DNA of 64,000 nucleotides, from assembly GCA_900467685.1 (NCBI GenBank), contig UBQX01000013.1:1-64000 (forward strand), written 5' to 3'. Source of the stretch: Hyphomicrobiales bacterium (lineage in GTDB: Bacteria; Pseudomonadota; Alphaproteobacteria; Rhizobiales; Rhizobiaceae). A model generated the notes under the pieces. It was given only the letters and a program-made list of their open reading frames with translations. It did no database searches and was not told where the DNA came from. Shown piece by piece: positions 18,438-25,421 of the stretch. How positions within the stretch are numbered: position 1 is the first letter of the stretch; each line of letters opens with the position of its first letter. A program made the position numbers and the translations under genes.

Positions 18438-19057
18438 CGATACGCACCCCCGCAGTCTCGTGTGCTCGCTGTTGCGACACCATGACTGTGAAGTGAGCTA
18501 CGGCACACATATTTTGCAATCTTCTCCCCCCAAAGTTGCGTCGCTGTGACAGCCGGAGCATTAGTTTATATGGGGGAAGCGACGGTGCGGCAAGATTCTA
18601 ATAAGTTTTGCAGCCGGGTCGCCGCTCGCCGCTCAACTTCATTCATTAGCACTTTCGTGCAGTTCTCGACCTACGCCATAAGCGGGTACCAACCCCAGCT
18701 GATCGTGCCACACGGCCGAAGCTAGACGAGGTGGGAACAGATCCAGCGAGGCAATTATCGGGTTACCTGCTCTGCAAGCATCTTGTACGAAAGTTCGCTT
18801 TTTCACCTGAAGCCGTTTGAAAGCTATCTGTCGGCAGCCAGCTCCCAATTGGCCATTCCGGAGCGCAAGTAGCTGGCCTGATTGAGATATTTGATGCAAG
18901 TATAGCCGATGAATTACAGGATCTCCGGTTCGATTCCCATCAAGACCCGATAATTAGGGCCGCGGCGGTCTCGAAGCCCTACTGCCGGTGCAAAAAGGCT
19001 CGGATGGTGCATTGGGACCATCGCATCTGCGGACTGCGGGAAGTCTCAGAGCCCGCG
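18438..19057. other. Intergenic region upstream of ABC-3C-like operon
   Basis: This 620-base stretch holds the promoter of the - strand operon (a run of AT-rich sequence at about 18500-18545 and 18565-18610) and the end of the SyrB-partner unit. A short - strand frame at 18639-18899 lacks any recognisable feature or good ribosome site. The sequence near 18928-18938 resembles a tRNA T-loop but has no matching stem. I see no convincing gene. Confidence 0.4.
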
Positions 19058-19648
19058 CTAGGATAGGCGCGCCAGCATGGCTTTCAGTTTCTCATTTTCG
19101 GTCTTCAGCTTTGCCTTCCACAAGGCCCTTAAGCGCCGATTTTCTGCCTCGAGTGTCGCCGTTTCGTCAGGCTCGGGCTTTGAGAGCTCGGCGGTTGGTC
19201 TGGGCTTGGGCCGAGTGGTTTCCTCGCTTGAAGCTTCGTCCGAAGCCAAGTGTTGCGGCTTTGGGCTGTCGTGACTGGATTGATCGCCTTCGAGCTTTGC
19301 GTCTTGAATGCCAAGGCGATCTTCTCTTTGAACGGGTGTGGCGGTTTCGTCAGGCTCCAAAGTCGACGATGTCAGCCCAATTGCCGCAAAATCCTGTATC
19401 GCAGGTGATGATTGGTCGTTGGTCGCCTGATGCCGTTCAGGCATGTCTGAATTTGAAAGAGCTATCACGTCTGGTGATCGCTCTCCTTCCTGACTGGTAT
19501 TGAAACCGTCGCCAGAACTCGGCAACTCGTCACTGACCGCCTCGGCAATAGCCTTGAGATCGGTATCGCCCCAAATCGAATTGGTGCGCGGCTTGAGCTG
19601 GCGTCGGTTCGATTTGAATTCGACAACGAAGTTTTGTCGCGCTTTCAT
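19058..19648 (-). CDS. SyrB-associated coiled-coil protein
   Basis: This is a 196-residue protein if started at 19648 (MKARQNFVVEFKSNRRQ). The frame opens at 19729, but the conserved-looking sequence begins here. Residues 1-45 are basic and end NSIWGDTDLKAIAEAV, a pattern I have seen in rhizobial genes next to syrB. A long acidic, Ser/Thr/Pro-rich linker follows, and the C-terminus is a short coiled coil (LEAENRRLRALWKAKLKTEN). That coiled coil matches the C-terminus of the adjacent SyrB with identical spacing, which suggests the two proteins pair. It is probably a regulator acting with SyrB, but no enzymatic or HTH motif is visible. Confidence 0.7.
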   Translation of the reverse strand: MKARQNFVVEFKSNRRQLKPRTNSIWGDTDLKAIAEAVSDELPSSGDGFNTSQEGERSPDVIALSNSDMPERHQATNDQSSPAIQDFAAIGLTSSTLEPDETATPVQREDRLGIQDAKLEGDQSSHDSPKPQHLASDEASSEETTRPKPRPTAELSKPEPDETATLEAENRRLRALWKAKLKTENEKLKAMLARLS

Positions 19649-19746
19649 AAGGACAGATTTCCCGAAGAAAAAGAGTTTGATCACGAGGTCGATGGACCTC
19701 TCTGCGAGACGAGCGCATGCTCGCCTCATTTCAAGGGCGGCTTTGT

Positions 19747-20205
19747 TTAGTCCAACCCGAGCCGCCTGCGAAGGTCCGCGTTTTCGGTCCGAAGTTTTTC
19801 TGCCAACTTAAGCCGAAGCCGGTTGTTCTCCTCTTCCAGAGCAACCAGGTCTTCATATGTCTCAGTTGCAACCTCAATGGTTGCTTCGGCAGTGTCGGTC
19901 ACAGCCGTGGCGCGCTTCCATTGATAGTAGGTCTGCTCGGCAATTCCCGCTTCCTTGATGGCGGTCTTCAAGGTCTGGCCCGTCGAAGCCTGGGCCTCAA
20001 TCCGCGCGATCAGTTCAGCCCGCTCGCTCTCTGAATAGCGCCTTGGTTTCACCTTGGCCGGGACCGGTGCCGCATCTGCAGCTTTCGGTCGTGCACTTGC
20101 TTTCTTGGCTGCCGTCGTCTTACGCTTTTTGGGTTGAGCCTTCACCGCATCCGCAATGTCTGCAGGCGCCGATGTTATTTGTTCTGCACTATGATTGTCT
20201 GCCAT
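19747..20205 (-). CDS. syrB: SyrB-family transcriptional regulator
   Basis: This 152-residue protein has a Lys/Ala/Pro-rich N-terminus (KKRKTTAAKKASARPKAADA) and a transposase-OrfA-like HTH at about residues 58-100 (RRYSESERAELIARIE ... EQTYYQWKRAT). A C-terminal leucine-zipper-like helix (LEEENNRLRLKLAEKLRTEN) completes it. This is the SyrB layout; in Sinorhizobium meliloti SyrB represses syrM. No syrM-like gene lies in the window. Basic N-terminus and HTH indicate DNA binding, and the zipper dimerisation. Two ACTAGT-centred sites lie about 60 bases upstream of its start. Confidence 0.82.
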   Translation of the reverse strand: MADNHSAEQITSAPADIADAVKAQPKKRKTTAAKKASARPKAADAAPVPAKVKPRRYSESERAELIARIEAQASTGQTLKTAIKEAGIAEQTYYQWKRATAVTDTAEATIEVATETYEDLVALEEENNRLRLKLAEKLRTENADLRRRLGLD

Positions 20206-20260
20206 AGCAATCTCCAGGTCGAAAGCCTCTTTTCAATCGGTTGAAGCGAAGAGTCAACAT

Positions 20261-20284
20261 GGACTAGTCCAAAGAACTAGTCAT
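20261..20284. promoter_or_regulatory. Paired ACTAGT palindromes upstream of syrB
   Basis: GGACTAGTCC at 20261-20270 is a perfect palindrome, and a second ACTAGT follows at 20276-20281 inside GAACTAGTCA. They lie between the divergent syrB-like and pmtA-like genes, so they could be an operator for SyrB autoregulation. Binding is not demonstrated. Confidence 0.4.
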
Positions 20285-20403
20285 TGGCGAACGTAGCTCA
20301 ATAAGATGGTGACTGAACTCGTCGTGAACAGACTTGTTTGTTTAGTCAATATAGGGAACAAGCGCTCTCACTCAGACGCAAATCAGCGAATCGTGGAGTT
20401 GAC

Positions 20404-21000
20404 ATGGCCTTTCGCCTGAAGACGCAGCTTGCCCGGAAATTTTAAGAAGAGGTCTTGTTCTTCAGGGGATGGCAGAAGGACATGAAAGGCGTTGGCGCAA
20501 TCGCTCCGACCTCAAGCCATACAGCCCGCCGCATGGCAAGCGTTATCGAAGTAGAAAGCGGATTGCCGGTCCTCGAGCTTGGTCCTGGAACAGGTGTCAT
20601 CACAAGGGCAATCCTGGAGCGCGGCGTAAAGCCCCATCAATTGGTTTCGGTGGAATATTCGAGGCATTTCCATGAGCAACTGGTCCAGCGCTTTCCCAAG
20701 GTCGACAATCGGCTCGGGGATGCCTTTGACCTCGATGAGGTCCTGGCTGAACGCAGCGGACATCTGTTCGATTGTGTCATCAGCGCGGTTCCGCTCTTGA
20801 GCTTCCCGATGGAACGGCGCGTTGCACTCATCGAGGATCTGCTCTCTCGCGTACCGGCTGGTCGACCCGTGATGCAGATCACATACGGGCTTCTGTCCCC
20901 GGTGATCAAAATGCCCGGGCGATACGAGGTGTCGCATTATGATTTTGTCGTCAGGAACCTGCCGCCCGCGCAATTGTGGACATATCGCAAGGCCGGCTGA
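20404..21000 (+). pseudogene. pmtA: Phospholipid N-methyltransferase (pmtA) with in-frame stop at codon 14
   Basis: Rhizobial PmtA methylates phosphatidylethanolamine towards phosphatidylcholine. The frame opens at ATG 20404 with GGAG upstream and reads MAFRLKTQLARKF, then TAA at 20443-20445, then EEVLFFRGWQKDMKGVGAIAPTSS. That is the normal PmtA N-terminus with one codon turned into a stop. The remainder (20446-21000) is intact, with the SAM-binding motif LELGPGTGVITRAIL and the typical end NLPPAQLWTYRK. Restart at TTG 20455 or ATG 20482 could give a shortened protein that lacks the first 17-26 residues, which in this family help membrane contact. Either a recent pseudogene or a translationally restarted copy. 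Confidence 0.75.
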
Positions 21001-21309
21001 GTGACTAATCAGACGCTCAATATTCTGCAATGATAGTCTCCGGCGCCGCTGCGGCGGCAAGCGGAATGGCTCTTCGGGGCCAGTCGATCCCGCGACCCGT
21101 CTGCGACGGCGCTTTGCTGTCGCTCCTGCGGCTGGCCTTTTAACCGGCTCGCCATGCGCGAATTCCCGCTTTCCCGGCGCACGCCGGCGCTATGCTGAAA
21201 GCTCCGATATGCTCATTGTTTTTTGGCGCCTTCGCGCACGTCTTTGGCCAGGGGCATTGTTCGCCTCGCAAAATTGCGAGCAAGGAAGATGCAAACCGAC
21301 ACGATTTGC

Positions 21310-21432
21310 GTCATATTGGGCGGGACTGATGCGAAGGCAGGTGTCCTCCCAGATCCGCTGCGTCGGTTGTTCCCCTCTTGAGGGTTGAACTTCATACCTT
21401 ATGGGCCGCCGATTTCGTCGGCCCATTTTTTT
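21310..21432 (+). ncRNA. Small RNA candidate, alpha-r14/NfeR1-like, copy A
   Basis: The 3' end is a strong intrinsic terminator: ATGGGCCG ... CGGCCCAT (21401-21426) followed by seven T. Upstream are TCCTCCCAG and CCCCTCTTGAGG, C/U-rich anti-Shine-Dalgarno-like motifs that would sit in hairpin loops. The same order of motifs occurs in three further copies (50.3, 50.7 and 52.2 kb, bottom strand), with changes in the stems that keep pairing. Multi-copy sRNAs with anti-SD loops in rhizobia are the alpha-r14 family, so I assign it there tentatively. The 5' end is a guess; the terminator end is firm. Confidence 0.55.
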
Positions 21433-21536
21433 GGCCTCGATGAGACCAATGAGGGTTTAGTGATCTCGGGCCGGGCGCCGAGCGCAGGGTTCGAGAAACG
21501 TGCTGAACTTGGCAGCGCTGTTGCTCCCTTCGCCGA

Positions 21537-21740
21537 TCAGACGACGCTGACGTTTTCTGCCTTCGATTTGCCCGTCTTGCGGTCCTGACCAACATCGTAG
21601 GTGACCTTGTCGCCGTCCTGGAGGGAACTGCCTGGCCTGAGGGCGGAGACATGGACGAACACGTCGGTTCCGCCAGTGTCCGGGGTGATGAAGCCAAACC
21701 CCTTATTGATATTGAAAAACTTCACGGTGCCTGTGGCCAT
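21537..21740 (-). CDS. cspA: CspA-family cold-shock protein
   Basis: This 67-residue single cold-shock domain has RNP1 at residues 13-18 (KGFGFI) and RNP2 at 27-31 (VFVHV), covering the full family length. It binds single-stranded RNA and DNA and loosens RNA structure, acting in the cytoplasm. The start fits the family exactly. The adjoining 646-base upstream interval is large enough for the long 5' leader common to such genes. It lies tail to tail with sRNA copy A. Rhizobia carry several such paralogues, so the assignment to a specific csp locus is not possible. Confidence 0.95.
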   Translation of the reverse strand: MATGTVKFFNINKGFGFITPDTGGTDVFVHVSALRPGSSLQDGDKVTYDVGQDRKTGKSKAENVSVV

Positions 21741-22386
21741 GGTTGTCCTCGTTGATTGTCGTGATCATTTTGAGCGGCGCCAGCCTATCGCCGGACGAAC
21801 AACCGATCAATAAGCGCAGCCGCGAATACGGAGCCGAACCATCACGTCAAATCGGCAGCCTAAGTCGAGCGGCTAAAGGTTGCAGTGGCAGTCGCGCGCA
21901 AGCCTTTGACCCTAGTATTGAAGAGGCGGATAGATACCCTGTGAATTCCGATGCGCATTGCCGGAGGGCTCCGCTTTTGCATGCCCGCGCAATGACCGAG
22001 GTGCCAGCGAGGCTGCAACAATGATTCGCAAATATGGGCGTATGTTGTCAAATAATGTCGGTATAGCGAGTTGAAATACACCTGAAATAGGATTATTTGT
22101 CCTGCCGTTTGTTGAGAGAACTTTGTGGGCGCGGCGTGACAGTTTCAGGATTTCATGAACCGATCTCCTTGAGGGCTGTTTGCATTTATGGCGTGCGATC
22201 GCACGCTGGCCCGTCATTTCAGACAACGCCGACGATCACCAAAAATTCCCCGCCTCTTGAGGCTCCTCGCGCAACAATTTTTGGCAAGCGCCTGCGTCCT
22301 CCACTTCGTTCCGGCCCAAGGGTGTCCATGACTTGCCCGCGTGCCGGTGATCGCTCGTTGCAAACCACCACCAAGGAGACAGACAA
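21741..22386. other. Intergenic region between cspA and DUF736 genes
   Basis: This 646-base interval has no convincing gene. It should hold the cspA promoter and leader (bottom strand) and the promoter of the DUF736 gene (top strand, with AAGGAG just before its ATG). A perfect 16-base palindrome at 22191-22206 is listed separately. AT-rich sequence at 22030-22110 is the likeliest promoter zone. Confidence 0.4.
22191..22206. repeat. Perfect 16-bp palindrome
   Basis: GCGTGCGATCGCACGC is perfectly self-complementary and lies 180 bases upstream of the DUF736 start. It could be an operator or a replicon-associated site; no second copy was noticed in the window. Confidence 0.45.
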
Positions 22387-22719
22387 ATGAAAATCACCAA
22401 CTACATTCAGTTCGACGCTGAAAAGTTCGAAACCGCAACCGGCCACGGCATCATCTCCACCATCGAGCGTGACATCGACATCTCGGCCTATCCCAACAAT
22501 TCTTCGAACGACAAGGCGCCAACGCATCGCCTTTATGCCAAGAGCCCGCGCGGCTACGACATCGAGGTCGGTGGCATCTGGAAGAAAACCTCCGAGGCAA
22601 GCGGCAACGAGTACTTCACACTGTCGATCCGCAAGCTCGGCTTCAACGCCAATCTCGGCAAGTTCCCACACCAGGATGACCCGACCCTTCAGGCCATCAT
22701 CGAGTGGGACCCCAAGTAA
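22387..22719 (+). CDS. DUF736 family protein
   Basis: This 110-residue protein is predicted to be beta-rich, with ISTIERDIDISAYPN, YDIEVGGIWKKTS and YFTLSIRKLGFNANLGKF. This is the DUF736 pattern, a small family nearly always found on conjugative plasmids and integrative elements of proteobacteria. Function is unknown. A good ribosome site (AAGGAG) precedes ATG 22387, and a strong terminator follows, so it is a single-gene unit, probably well expressed. It sits in the predicted leading region relative to the oriT. Confidence 0.9.
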   Translation: MKITNYIQFDAEKFETATGHGIISTIERDIDISAYPNNSSNDKAPTHRLYAKSPRGYDIEVGGIWKKTSEASGNEYFTLSIRKLGFNANLGKFPHQDDPTLQAIIEWDPK

Positions 22720-22726
22720 GGAAAAC

Positions 22727-22754
22727 GCGGCGTCCGGATTACACCGGGCGCCGC
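22727..22754 (+). terminator. Intrinsic terminator after DUF736 gene
   Basis: GCGGCGTCCGG pairs with CCGGGCGCCGC with a single T.G wobble around the loop ATTACA, 8 bases after the stop codon, followed by ATTCATTTCA. Confidence 0.6.
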
Positions 22755-22941
22755 ATTCATTTCACGCCGCATCTGATCCGGCGACCAGATCCACCAAAGG
22801 GGCGTGCCGGATGCCGAAGACTAGCTTCAATTTTCCAAACCTCCCAGCGCTCACCGCTTCTTCAATGCAATTTCCGGCGCCCGCGGAAGCCACGTTGTGG
22901 ATTGTGGTGAGAACCGAAGGTGCCGATACCACGACCCGCTT

Positions 22942-23391
22942 TTAGCCGTCCTTGTTTGGATGAATGTGGGCAATGACCCTGCTGAGGTCTGTCACCGTCT
23001 CGGTATCCAGTGACATGATCCTGTCGATCAGATCCTTCCTCAGGCGCGCTTCGTCCTCTGTCTTGCCAAAGAGATGTGGTGCCGCCGCATAGAGACAATC
23101 GATCGGTCCGAGGTCCAGGAGTTCCATGAGGTGGACAGCGCGGGCAACGGTAAAGCGGGTATTGCCCTTTTCATAGCGCTGATACACGTGGCCAGGCGTT
23201 CCGAGAAGTTCGCCGATGGTCGCCTGTGACAGTTTTTGTGCCTTGCGCTCCTTTTCGAAATAAGCGCCGACCGCGTCGTTGATGTCCCGATATGATTTGA
23301 CCTCGCCAAAGCCCGGTGCCCGAAAATTCTTCGAGCCATCTTCGGGTTCGGTATATTCGACCAAATGGAGCTTCTGGATCAGATCATCCAT
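22942..23391 (-). CDS. XRE-family HTH regulator
   Basis: This 149-residue regulator has a Cro/cI-type helix-turn-helix at about residues 42-95 (RKAQKLSQATIGELLGTPGHVYQRYEKGNTRFTVARAVHLM). The C-terminal tail contains DLIDRIMSLDTETVTDLSRVIAHI, reminiscent of short regulators on conjugative elements. It is transcribed in the same direction as the VirC-like genes that lie upstream and could control their expression or that of the transfer genes. Two inverted repeats lie in the gap before it (23451-23498). Confidence 0.85.
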   Translation of the reverse strand: MDDLIQKLHLVEYTEPEDGSKNFRAPGFGEVKSYRDINDAVGAYFEKERKAQKLSQATIGELLGTPGHVYQRYEKGNTRFTVARAVHLMELLDLGPIDCLYAAAPHLFGKTEDEARLRKDLIDRIMSLDTETVTDLSRVIAHIHPNKDG

Positions 23392-23450
23392 AATGAGGCA
23401 GCCTCAATCTCATATTTTTCTGCGTTGAAAATGACGCAAGATTCGAGCCA

Positions 23451-23498
23451 ATGGGGAATAACCCATTTGTTTCGGATACCCCTTTAAATCATAGGGGT
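23451..23498. promoter_or_regulatory. Two inverted repeats between XRE and VirC2-like genes
   Basis: ATGGG-N6-CCCAT lies at 23451-23466 and ACCCCT-N9-AGGGGT at 23478-23498. Arms are perfect. They may be operators of the XRE regulator; the second could instead terminate the VirC-like transcript. Confidence 0.4.
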
Positions 23499-23532
23499 CC
23501 GCGTTGCAATTTCCGGATAGCCCAAACATTTG

Positions 23533-23940
23533 TCACTCATAACCATTTTCGTGAAGATATTTGTCGACCGCGGCACGGACGATCTCGGCGCTTGCAACCC
23601 CGTTTTCGTATGATGCCTTGTCGAGCCTTTGCTTCAAATCCGACGGAAACGAAATGTTGATGAAGCGCTTTGTTGTCTTGTCGCGATTCTTGCGGAGTTC
23701 CTGCAGATGGTTTTTGGGATTGCTCCCATGACCGCCTTTGGAGTCAATCAGATTTCGCTTTTCGGCTTCGGTTGGCGGCTTGATTGCAGGCGCTGCTACT
23801 GGCGTTGAGAGGATCGGTTTGCCGCCATCTGAGACGCGGTCGTCCGCGTGGTTGTCTTCGACCGCAGGTCGCGGCATTGCCGCTTTGCGGCGAGGGGCGA
23901 TGGCATAATTCTTGAGATTGCCTTCCGTGTCATCGGTCAT
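23533..23940 (-). CDS. VirC2-like ribbon-helix-helix protein
   Basis: This 135-residue protein has a disordered N-terminal half and a C-terminal ribbon-helix-helix unit at about residues 85-133 (TKRFINISFPSDLKQRLDKASYENGVASAEIVRAAVDKYL). It follows a ParA/VirC1-like gene by one base, the arrangement of virC1-virC2 on Ti plasmids, where the pair binds overdrive next to the T-border and boosts relaxosome assembly. Here the inverted-repeat array at 24681-24820 is the obvious candidate binding site. It is shorter than Ti VirC2 and contains one RHH unit rather than two, so dimerisation would be needed. Confidence 0.75.
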   Translation of the reverse strand: MTDDTEGNLKNYAIAPRRKAAMPRPAVEDNHADDRVSDGGKPILSTPVAAPAIKPPTEAEKRNLIDSKGGHGSNPKNHLQELRKNRDKTTKRFINISFPSDLKQRLDKASYENGVASAEIVRAAVDKYLHENGYE

Positions 23941-23941
23941 A

Positions 23942-24640
23942 TCATGCCTCCTCCAGTGCCAGCATGGCTTCGACCTCGGCGAACAGTTTCTCGACTTCGG
24001 CGCGCGCCTTCTTCACGCTTTCGGTGAGGTCGAGCATTTGAAGGGTTCCAAGGCCCCTGCGGATCTCGCGATAGCAATTGCGCTGTACAAGCTCGGTTTG
24101 GGAGAGGGTGACGTTGTAGCCGTTCTCCTTGAATGAGGCCATGACGGGACGAATAAGTCGATATTCCTCGAGGGCCCGATCCTGGAGCACAATCCTTGTC
24201 TTCACGACGAACATGGGACGATCAACACCGTCTTGATCGCTGATGGAGGCAATTGCGGTTGCGGCTTCGCCGGCGGCCCTGATCTCGTCCTGGTTCGGCT
24301 GAACGGGTACGATCAGAAGATCAGACAGGGCAATCGCCGCGTTGGTCTGGGACGACATGACACCAGGCGTGTCGATGACTATCATATCGAACTTGCTGCG
24401 ATTGCGGGTGACCACGTCGTCGACACTGCGACCTGTGAGAGCTGTTTCAAACGCGATACCGTCAGGCACGTTGCCGGCTTCTGAGCTGCGCTTCCACCAT
24501 TCGGCGAGATTGGCCTTTGGATCATTCTCGATGAGAAGCACATTCTTCCCTTTCAAGGCCCATTCACCTGCAAGCAATATGGCGATGGTGGTTTTACCAG
24601 AGCCGCCCTTACTGCTGATGGTGGAAATGATTTTGGTCAT
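23942..24640 (-). CDS. ParA/VirC1-like ATPase
   Basis: This 232-residue MinD/ParA-type ATPase has the deviant Walker A KGGSGKTT at residues 11-18 and the switch sequence VIDTPGVMSSQTNAAI. The start at 24640 (MTKIISTISS) is preceded by GGAG at a good distance. ParA-like proteins of this size in conjugative modules (VirC1) bring the relaxosome to the cell pole and the coupling protein. No ParB gene with a Spo0J domain is near, which favours a VirC1-like role over replicon partition. It diverges from mobC and the relaxase across the repeat array and oriT. Confidence 0.85.
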   Translation of the reverse strand: MTKIISTISSKGGSGKTTIAILLAGEWALKGKNVLLIENDPKANLAEWWKRSSEAGNVPDGIAFETALTGRSVDDVVTRNRSKFDMIVIDTPGVMSSQTNAAIALSDLLIVPVQPNQDEIRAAGEAATAIASISDQDGVDRPMFVVKTRIVLQDRALEEYRLIRPVMASFKENGYNVTLSQTELVQRNCYREIRRGLGTLQMLDLTESVKKARAEVEKLFAEVEAMLALEEA

Positions 24641-24680
24641 GAAACACACTCCATAAAATTCGCAAATCTGAGGTTTGGCG

Positions 24681-24820
24681 GACTGAATCAGTCAAACCGC
24701 TACAGTTGTAGCAACGCGCGATAGTGAACTACAAGGCGTGCCATCAATGTAGGCCACTATCGCATTTGTGTAGTGATGTAGTGCACTATCGATGGCGGTA
24801 GCGATGTAGTGAACTACATG
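24681..24820. repeat. Array of inverted repeats between virC1-like and mob genes
   Basis: The region holds GACTGAATCAGTC (24681-24693), GCTACAGTTGTAGC (24699-24712) and then a family of related sites. These read GATAGTGAACTAC (24720-24732), ATGTAGGCCACTAT (24747-24760), ATGTAGTGCACTAT (24776-24789) and ATGTAGTGAACTACAT (24805-24820). The last is a perfect palindrome with a 2-base centre. Consensus: ATGTAGTGNACTAY. The placement between divergent operons and the iteration suggest binding sites for the VirC2-like or XRE protein controlling transfer or partition. Confidence 0.65.
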
Positions 24821-24888
24821 TTTGGAATTGAAAGAGTTGGGTGGTGAGCGAACGCGCGGGGAATAAAGCTGAAATTGCACGCTTCTTA

Positions 24889-24923
24889 TTGGCAGGATAC
24901 GCAAGATTGTGGTACAAACTTGC
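24889..24923 (-). other. oriT: Origin of transfer (oriT), P-type nic with adjacent hairpin
   Basis: On the bottom strand an imperfect hairpin (24923 down to 24901) has GCAAG-T-TTGT pairing with ACAA-T-CTTGC around ACC, 9 paired positions and one T/T mismatch. It is followed immediately by GTATCCTGCC. TATCCTG|C matches the P-type nic consensus of RP4 and VirD2 (ATCCTG|Y), and the 8-base distance from hairpin to nic matches RP4. MobC and a MOBP relaxase start about 130 bases away. With the nick on the bottom strand between 24893 and 24892, transfer would proceed towards lower coordinates, so the tra genes enter last. Nicking itself is not shown. Confidence 0.68.
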
Positions 24924-25052
24924 AAGCAATCGAGGGACGCGCCCCCGATACGGCTTCGCCGCGGTTTTGTGGCAAAGCCTGGAAGTGGAAAATGGAAAAT
25001 GGCAGATGATCGGGGCCCAAGCGGTTCTTTTCTGCGGGAGTTGGCGTTTGCA

Positions 25053-25421
25053 ATGAAGGACTGTGTGATCCGCATGCGGGTGTCGGAGGACGAGCAGGCC
25101 GCCATTCAAGGGGCAGCCGAAGCGGCCGGCATGACGGTTTCTGCCTTTGTTCGGTCGCTGTCGCTGCAGGGGGCAGGGGTGACGCCGTTTCTGAATGCCG
25201 ACGACCGCAAGGTCATGCGGGCGCTGCATGACGATATGCGGGCAATCGGCGTCAACCTCAATCAGGTTGCCCGCGCCTTGAACAGCAAGAAAGCCGTTCA
25301 TGATGGCGAGGTTGGAATGGTGCTTTCGAATATCGAGCGCGTCGTCAAGTTCGCGCTTCTTGAGCTGAAGGGACTGGCTTCTCGCGGGCGAATGAAACGC
25401 TCTGACGAGGCTTCCGTCTGA
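25053..25421 (+). CDS. mobC: MobC-type mobilisation accessory protein
   Basis: This 122-residue ribbon-helix-helix protein has MKDCVIRMRVSEDEQAAIQGAAEAAGMTVSAFVRSLSL and a MobC-like C-terminal helix (DMRAIGVNLNQVARALNS). Such proteins bind oriT and help the relaxase open the strands. Start 25053 is preferred: GGGAG lies about 12 bases upstream and the family begins here, though the frame continues to ATG 24999 inside the oriT side. Its stop overlaps the relaxase start. Confidence 0.85.
   Translation: MKDCVIRMRVSEDEQAAIQGAAEAAGMTVSAFVRSLSLQGAGVTPFLNADDRKVMRALHDDMRAIGVNLNQVARALNSKKAVHDGEVGMVLSNIERVVKFALLELKGLASRGRMKRSDEASV

Noticed and set aside
18639-18899. 86-codon - strand frame in the gap before the SyrB partner
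   Set aside because: No ribosome site, no family pattern, and composition not distinct from noncoding sequence.
18921-18942. tRNA-like T-loop sequence (GGTTCGATTCC) that could mark an att site
   Set aside because: The flanking bases do not form a T-stem, and no acceptor, D or anticodon arms are found nearby.
22811-22945. 44-codon + strand frame after the DUF736 terminator
   Set aside because: No clear ribosome site and it runs into the convergent XRE gene end; protein-like composition alone is not enough.
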